Shown here: positions 7,134 through 10,969 of the stretch, piece by piece
Layout: every line of letters starts with the position of its first letter
Numbering within the stretch: position 1 is the stretch's first letter
DNA from: an uncultured Desulfobulbus sp.
GTDB taxonomy: Bacteria; Desulfobacterota; Desulfobulbia; Desulfobulbales; Desulfobulbaceae
Assembly: GCA_946539945.1 (NCBI GenBank)
Contig: CAMNHX010000013.1
Coordinates: forward strand, 1-10,969
Reading direction: 5' to 3'
Length of the DNA: 10,969 nucleotides
The notes under the pieces: generated by a model
What the model was told of the DNA's origin: nothing
Database searches by the model: none
What the model saw: the letters and a program-made list of their open reading frames with translations, nothing else
Program-made: the position numbers and the translations under genes

Positions 7134-8108
7134 ATGACAAGGCAACAACAGGCCAGACTGACCCGCTATGCCTGGCTTTCCATAGCCACGGCGCTGCTGA
7201 CCATTGTTCTGAAAACCGGCGCGTGGATGCTCACCGGCTCGGTAGGACTGCTTTCAGACGCGGTGGAGTCCATTGTCAACCTGGCTGGCGCAACTTTTGC
7301 GCTGCTCATGTTGAGCTATGCGGCCCGTCCAGCGGATGAGGGGCATCCCTTTGGTCATGGCAAGGCTGAATACTTTTCCAGCGGCTTTGAAGGGCTGCTC
7401 ATCATCTTTGCTGCAGGCGCGATCCTCTATGCGGCTCTGAACCGCCTGCTGCATCCGGCGGAACTGAACCAGATGGGCGCGGGCGTGGCTGTGTCTGTGC
7501 TGGCCTCGGCGCTGAACTTCGCCACAGCCCGCATTCTGCTGCACGCGGGCAAGGTTCACGAATCCATCACCCTGGAGGCGGATGGCAAGCACCTGATGAC
7601 TGATGTCTGGACTTCAGCGGGTGTGCTGGCAGGCATTGTCTGTGTGTGGTTGAGCGGCTGGTTTTGGCTGGACGCGGTGATTGCCGGACTGGTGGGCTTG
7701 AACATTCTCTGGGCAGGTTACGGCATTGTGCGCCGCTCCTGCGACGGTCTCATGGACGCGGCCCTGCCAGAGGAGGATATGCAGCGCATCCGGGAGGCCA
7801 TGCAGCCCTACGAAAGGGAAGGCATTGCCTTTCACGCCCTGCAGACCAGGCGGGCGGCAGCAGAGCGCTTTGTGACTGTCCATATGCTGTTTCCGGGCGC
7901 ATGGACAATCCACTGTGCCCACTGCCGGGCCTCGAAATTTGAAGAGGAAGTGACCAGGCTGCTGCCCCGCACGACTGTCACCACGCATCTGGAGCCGCTG
8001 GATGATGCGCGTTCCTACCGGGAACTGCCGGAGGAGTCCCGCCCGGTCCTGTCCCCCGAATGCCGGGGCAAGGGGAAAAAGTGCCGCTTTGTGTCCGGGA
8101 GACCGTGA
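7134..8108 (+). CDS. Cation diffusion facilitator (CDF) metal efflux transporter
   Basis: 324 residues: an N-terminal six-helix membrane domain (about 12-205) and a cytoplasmic ferredoxin-like domain (about 210-290). CDF proteins are dimers that export divalent metals (Zn, Fe, Mn, Co or Ni) in exchange for protons. By position against E. coli FieF, the TM5 ligands His153 and Asp157 are kept, but TM2 has Glu45 and Asn49 where FieF has two Asp. The loop site is kept (Asp68, His71, His75 in HPFGHGKAEY), and so is the cytoplasmic site (His234, His250, His285; Glu287 for Asp). The SDAxES-VN form of TM2 is shared by a common CDF subgroup, so this is a variant site, not damage. An HCAHC motif (260-264) and a Lys/Cys tail (C310, C317) are unusual additions. 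GAGG upstream supports the start over an extension to 7044. Confidence 0.93.
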   Translation: MTRQQQARLTRYAWLSIATALLTIVLKTGAWMLTGSVGLLSDAVESIVNLAGATFALLMLSYAARPADEGHPFGHGKAEYFSSGFEGLLIIFAAGAILYAALNRLLHPAELNQMGAGVAVSVLASALNFATARILLHAGKVHESITLEADGKHLMTDVWTSAGVLAGIVCVWLSGWFWLDAVIAGLVGLNILWAGYGIVRRSCDGLMDAALPEEDMQRIREAMQPYEREGIAFHALQTRRAAAERFVTVHMLFPGAWTIHCAHCRASKFEEEVTRLLPRTTVTTHLEPLDDARSYRELPEESRPVLSPECRGKGKKCRFVSGRP

Positions 8109-8326
8109 CACCAGCGTTCTGCAAGAGCTACATTCAAATCCAAATGTCGTCTTCTCTGCACCCTGCCGGGCTGCCCCATCGTAGCCTCTTTTTTGGAAAA
8201 CAGGAGAATGAAGTGGCATAGCCCTTGCGGCTTTGGCGCAAAAAGGCAACATTCCCGAAAGGAATACCACCTTGGCACAGGACAGGGGCGCTTCTGCTGT
8301 TTGTCAACACTTCTGGAGCATGAGCC
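8109..8326 (+). promoter_or_regulatory. Upstream region of cobD, with a sigma54-like site at 8214-8229
   Basis: TGGCATA, 4 nt, TTGC keeps the required GG (8215-8216) and GC (8227-8228) 10 nt apart and has a perfect -12 block, with one mismatch in the -24 hexamer. Transcription would start near 8240. A small hairpin, ATTCC-CGAAA-GGAAT, lies downstream of it, and GGAG (8315-8318) is the cobD ribosome site. Conserved parts of a cobalamin riboswitch (B12 box and its neighbours) were looked for and not seen. No U-tract terminator follows the CDF gene. Confidence 0.35.
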
Positions 8327-9424
8327 ATGATTCAGGGTCACGGGGGCAATATCTTTGCCCTGGCGCGGGAACTGGGATGCCAGCCCGAAGACATCGCGGA
8401 CATGAGTAGCAACATCAACCCACTGGGACCGCCGCCGGGCTTGCTGGCACACTTGCAGGCACATCTGACCCGCATAGGGACTCTGCCAGACGTGGACGGA
8501 GCCACAGGCTGCCGGGCACTGGCGCGGCTTTTGGACCTCGATCCGGACTGGATTCTGGCCGGTTCCGGGACCACGCAGTTCATCTACGAGGTTTGCCGGG
8601 TACTCAAAACCCGTCGGGCGCTGATCGTCGGCCCAACCTATGCCGACTATGCCGATGCCTGCCGGGGAGAGGGTGTATGCGCAGACCTGTTTCTGACCCA
8701 ACCCGAAGACACCTTCCAGCCTGATCTGGCCGCACTTGAGACCCAGCTTGCAGGTGTGGACACGCTCTTTGTCTGCACGCCGAACAATCCCACTGGAAGC
8801 CTGACGCCGCTGGATGAGCTGGCAAATCTGGCCCGGCGACACCCGGCGCTCCGCCTGGTTCTGGACGCCTCCTATCTGCCTTTTTCCGAGCCGCAGCTTG
8901 CCGGAAGCCTCAAGCCTCTTGTGCAAGACGACTTGCGGCAGGTACTTGTACTCTGGTCTGGGTCCAAAATCTTTGCCATGCCCGGACTGCGCGCCGGTTT
9001 TCTGATCGCGCATCCCGATTTGCTGACCAGTTTCCGACCTCTTGCCCGGCCTTGGACCTTGGGCACGCTGGCCCAGGAAGCCATGCTCTTTCTGGCGGAA
9101 AACCGGGAAGCTGTGGAGCGCTTTGTCCGGGACAGTCACGCCTTTATCCAGCAGGAAAGGGCAGCGGTTCAGGCGCGGCTGGCAGACTGTGCCGAACTGC
9201 GCTGCCTTCCCTCTTCCACCTCGTTTTTCCTGCTGCACCTGCCGCCCGGCCTGCACGCGGAGAAGGTCTGTCAGGCGCTGCTTGCCAGGCGCGTCCTCAT
9301 CCGCAACTGTGCCAACTTCACGGGACTGGACAGGCGCTTCATCCGTGCCGCCCTGAAGGACAGGGCGACCAACGCGCATTTTGCCGAACTGTTGCGTCAC
9401 ATTGTTCTGGAGCACCGCTCATGA
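8327..9424 (+). CDS. cobD: L-threonine-O-3-phosphate decarboxylase CobD (cobamide synthesis)
   Basis: 365-residue PLP enzyme of aminotransferase fold that decarboxylates L-threonine phosphate to (R)-1-amino-2-propanol O-2-phosphate, the linker of the cobamide nucleotide loop. The family opening HGGN (5-8) and SSNINPLGPP (27-36) are present. So are TPNNPTG (151-157), Asp180 for the PLP ring nitrogen, SGSK with the Schiff-base Lys214 and MPGLRAGF (218-225, Arg222 for phosphate). Arg340 near the C-terminus sits where the substrate carboxylate is bound. Length matches Salmonella CobD (called CobC in aerobic-pathway naming). GGAG lies 8 nt before the ATG. The stop overlaps the cbiB start (ATGA), so the two are translationally coupled. 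Histidinol-phosphate aminotransferase is the nearest alternative, but the motifs and the cbiB neighbour favour CobD. Confidence 0.93.
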   Translation: MIQGHGGNIFALARELGCQPEDIADMSSNINPLGPPPGLLAHLQAHLTRIGTLPDVDGATGCRALARLLDLDPDWILAGSGTTQFIYEVCRVLKTRRALIVGPTYADYADACRGEGVCADLFLTQPEDTFQPDLAALETQLAGVDTLFVCTPNNPTGSLTPLDELANLARRHPALRLVLDASYLPFSEPQLAGSLKPLVQDDLRQVLVLWSGSKIFAMPGLRAGFLIAHPDLLTSFRPLARPWTLGTLAQEAMLFLAENREAVERFVRDSHAFIQQERAAVQARLADCAELRCLPSSTSFFLLHLPPGLHAEKVCQALLARRVLIRNCANFTGLDRRFIRAALKDRATNAHFAELLRHIVLEHRS

Positions 9425-10395
9425 TGACCAATACCCTCTTGCTGCACTGGGCCGCATTGCCCACTGCCTTTTTCCTGGACCTCTGTCTGGGCGATCCCTC
9501 CCATGGTCACCCGGTGCGCCTGATGGGGCGCGCCATTGTCTGGGCTGAACCGCTGTGTCGCCGCCTGCCGCTCTCACCCCTTTTGGCAGGCGCGTGCTTT
9601 GCGAGTCTCCTTGTGTTGAGTACCTTTGCCCTTGGTCTGGTTGTAGTCACGCTGGCCTGGCTTATCCATCCTTTTCTGGGCTTTCTCGTGGAATGTGTTT
9701 TGCTCTTTTACTGCCTCTCTGCCCGGTCTCTGGCACAGGCAGCGCTGGAAATCCAGCTCCTGCTCCGGCATGGCAAGGTGGATATGGCCCGGATAGCGGT
9801 CAGCCAAATTGTGGGGCGGGACGTGGACCAATACGACGCGAACGACATCGCCCGCGCTACGGTGGAAACTGTGGCGGAAAATGTGGTGGACGGCGTTCTG
9901 GCGCCGCTCTTCTTTGCGATGCTGGGCGGTGCGCCGCTGGCCCTGACCTACAAGATGGTGAACACGCTGGATTCCATGGTGGGCTACAAAAACGAACGCT
10001 ACCTGCTCTTCGGGCGCTTTGCAGCCCGGCTGGACGATGCGGCGGGTTGGCTGCCAGCACGGCTGGGCGTGGCCATCATCTGTCTGGCAGCAGCTTTTCT
10101 GTCCGGTATGTCAGCGCGACAGGCTTGGCGCACAGCCATCCGGGAAGGCCACCATCACTCCAGCCCGAATGCGGGTTTTGCCGAGGCTGCCTTTGCCGGG
10201 GCGCTCTCGCGGCGGTTGAACGGCCCCAACTTCTACGGCGGGGTTCTGGTTGACAAACCCTGGCTGGGCGCGAATTTCGCACCGGTACGACGGGACGACA
10301 TTTTCCGCGCCTGTCGCCTGATGCTGGCCACTTCCACGGCGGGCGCACTCCTCGCCATCTGGGCACGGCTGGCCTTGCTGGTCTGGCTGGCCTAA
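9421..10395 (+). CDS. cbiB: Adenosylcobinamide-phosphate synthase CbiB
   Basis: 324-residue inner-membrane protein that joins aminopropanol phosphate (from CobD) to adenosylcobyric acid, giving adenosylcobinamide phosphate. Signature segments are LGDPSHGHPVRLMG (23-36), ATVETVAENVVDGVLAP (146-162), KMVNTLDSMVGYKNERY (178-194) and the GHHHSSPNAGFAEAAFAGAL block (243-262). Four or more hydrophobic segments span the protein. Length is typical for the family. The first of two adjacent ATGs is preferred, because GGAG lies 8 nt upstream of it (9409-9412) and it overlaps the cobD stop; the second ATG is 3 nt later. The frame stays open upstream into cobD, but that part is an overlap artefact. No terminator is seen right after the stop. 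Confidence 0.95.
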   Translation: MMTNTLLLHWAALPTAFFLDLCLGDPSHGHPVRLMGRAIVWAEPLCRRLPLSPLLAGACFASLLVLSTFALGLVVVTLAWLIHPFLGFLVECVLLFYCLSARSLAQAALEIQLLLRHGKVDMARIAVSQIVGRDVDQYDANDIARATVETVAENVVDGVLAPLFFAMLGGAPLALTYKMVNTLDSMVGYKNERYLLFGRFAARLDDAAGWLPARLGVAIICLAAAFLSGMSARQAWRTAIREGHHHSSPNAGFAEAAFAGALSRRLNGPNFYGGVLVDKPWLGANFAPVRRDDIFRACRLMLATSTAGALLAIWARLALLVWLA

Positions 10396-10624
10396 CCGCT
10401 GTGTTCGCAGGCTTGACCTTCTGATACAGCAAGAACTGGTCGAGCCTTGTCATCACGGAGTCCACTCCTGTGCATACTTCTTTGAGAGCGTTTCTACCGA
10501 GTCTTTGTACTGCCTTACTTTCACTGCTTCGCGGGAAAGTCACTTCGTTCAGCATAGTATAAAAAATGAAAAAGGAACTGATCTATTCTTTTTCGATGTT
10601 TCATCAAGCGCATTTTCTGTTTTT

Positions 10625-10673
10625 TCTATCCTCACAGTATCAGATAAAAATGTATTGCACTGTTGAGGATAGA
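10625..10673 (+). repeat. Long bulged hairpin that masks a ribosome site
   Basis: Arm 10625-10638 is complementary to arm 10659-10673 over 14 pairs with one extra T bulged in the right arm, around a 20-nt loop. Neither side is followed by a T run, so it is not a standard terminator. The right arm contains GAGG (10665-10668), 7 nt before an ATG at 10676 that opens an 11-codon frame, so folding would hide this ribosome site. A binding site for a dimeric protein or a recombination site is also possible. Confidence 0.5.
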
Positions 10674-10790
10674 GAATGAATCACTTTGATTCTTTGTTGC
10701 AAAACCTATAAATAAACATATATAAAATATATGGCATCCATAATCAGATAATGAAAAAACTTGAAAAAGAGAAACTTGACAAAATAAGCA

Positions 10791-10849
10791 AAGAGCAAGA
10801 CAGCCAGTATGCCCGACAGACCTCCATACCTGTTTTGCCTCTCGCTCTT
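10791..10849 (+). repeat. Segmented inverted repeat
   Basis: Three complementary blocks nest in order: AAGAG (10791-10795) with CTCTT (10845-10849), CAAGACAG (10796-10803) with CTGTTTTG (10830-10837, one G-U pair), and GTATG (10807-10811) with CATAC (10825-10829). Small internal loops and a 13-nt end loop separate them. The order and nesting make chance pairing less likely, but no known RNA is recognised. Confidence 0.4.
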
Positions 10850-10969
10850 CGGCCTTGATGCAAGATTGGAGGCGGCGCTGTGTTTTTTGACAGCATCGGA
10901 AATTGTGGTGTGCCTGTCTAGGGAGTGTTTACTCGAACTAAAAAATGTATTTACAATAGTGTAATGAAT

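Larger units (their letters stand above)
10396..10969. other. AT-rich non-coding or unassigned tail
   Basis: Base composition falls sharply after cbiB, most strongly from about 10550 on. No protein family is recognised. A minus-strand frame with start at 10555 stays open through the gap into cbiB, but its later part is only the complement of cbiB; its first ~50 residues are unassigned. Very short plus-strand frames occur at 10566-10679 (37 aa), 10676-10711 (11 aa, good ribosome site), 10751-10858 (35 aa, Lys/Glu-rich) and 10809-10964 (51 aa). Perfect or nearly perfect inverted repeats are at 10457-10468, 10717-10733 and the two larger hairpins listed separately. A weak promoter-like pair (TTTACT, 18 nt, TACAAT) near 10929-10958 may serve a gene beyond the window. 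Confidence 0.5.

Noticed and set aside
8109..8326. Cobalamin riboswitch before cobD
   Set aside because: The B12 box and conserved core segments were looked for and not found; only a small 5-bp hairpin is present.
8015..9415. Long minus-strand open frame opposite cobD
   Set aside because: Shadow of cobD on the other strand; composition is typical of antisense GC-rich coding DNA.
9052..9420. Upstream extension of the cbiB frame into cobD
   Set aside because: cbiB family proteins begin at the short MMTNTLLLHW N-terminus; the ribosome site and ATGA overlap fix the start at 9421.

Overview
The window looks like a chromosomal segment of a sulfate-reducing Desulfovibrio-type bacterium (Desulfobacterota). 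This rests on the character of the GroEL/GroES proteins, a GC-rich coding background, anaerobic-type cobamide genes (cobD-cbiB) and sigma54-like promoter motifs. It is an inference from gene content, not a database match. Eight protein genes are well supported, and all of them are intact.

Layout. (1) Positions 48-2078, minus strand: the groS-groL chaperonin operon, closed by a clear intrinsic terminator. Upstream of groS lies a hairpin-rich non-coding stretch (2079-2440) containing a terminator-like element with a competing hairpin, and no recognisable CIRCE operator. (2) 2610-3800, plus: an exported Sel1-repeat protein with an unassigned C-terminal domain. (3) 4101-4382, plus: a tiny, extremely basic, tyrosine-rich secreted protein made of 9-residue tandem repeats. 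It has a near-consensus sigma54 promoter in front and a strong terminator behind. (4) 4477-5691, minus: a 404-residue protein consisting almost wholly of fifteen ~24-residue DUF4116-like helical repeats, each carrying one cysteine. (5) 5753-6961, minus: an MFS transporter, divergent from (6) 7134-8108, plus: a cation diffusion facilitator (CDF) metal exporter. (7) 8327-10395, plus: cobD and cbiB, translationally coupled through an ATGA overlap. (8) 10396-10969: an AT-rich tail with no confident gene, holding long bulged hairpins and very short open frames.

Functional links. GroES and GroEL form one folding machine. CobD makes (R)-1-amino-2-propanol O-2-phosphate and CbiB attaches it to adenosylcobyric acid, so the pair performs the aminopropanol arm of cobamide nucleotide-loop assembly. 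The divergent MFS/CDF pair shares a 172-bp intergenic region but need not share a function. The middle block (Sel1 protein, basic peptide, DUF4116-like protein) is the accessory part of the window and the most likely place for undescribed biology. No complete new multi-gene system, CRISPR array, tRNA, rRNA or mobile element is visible.
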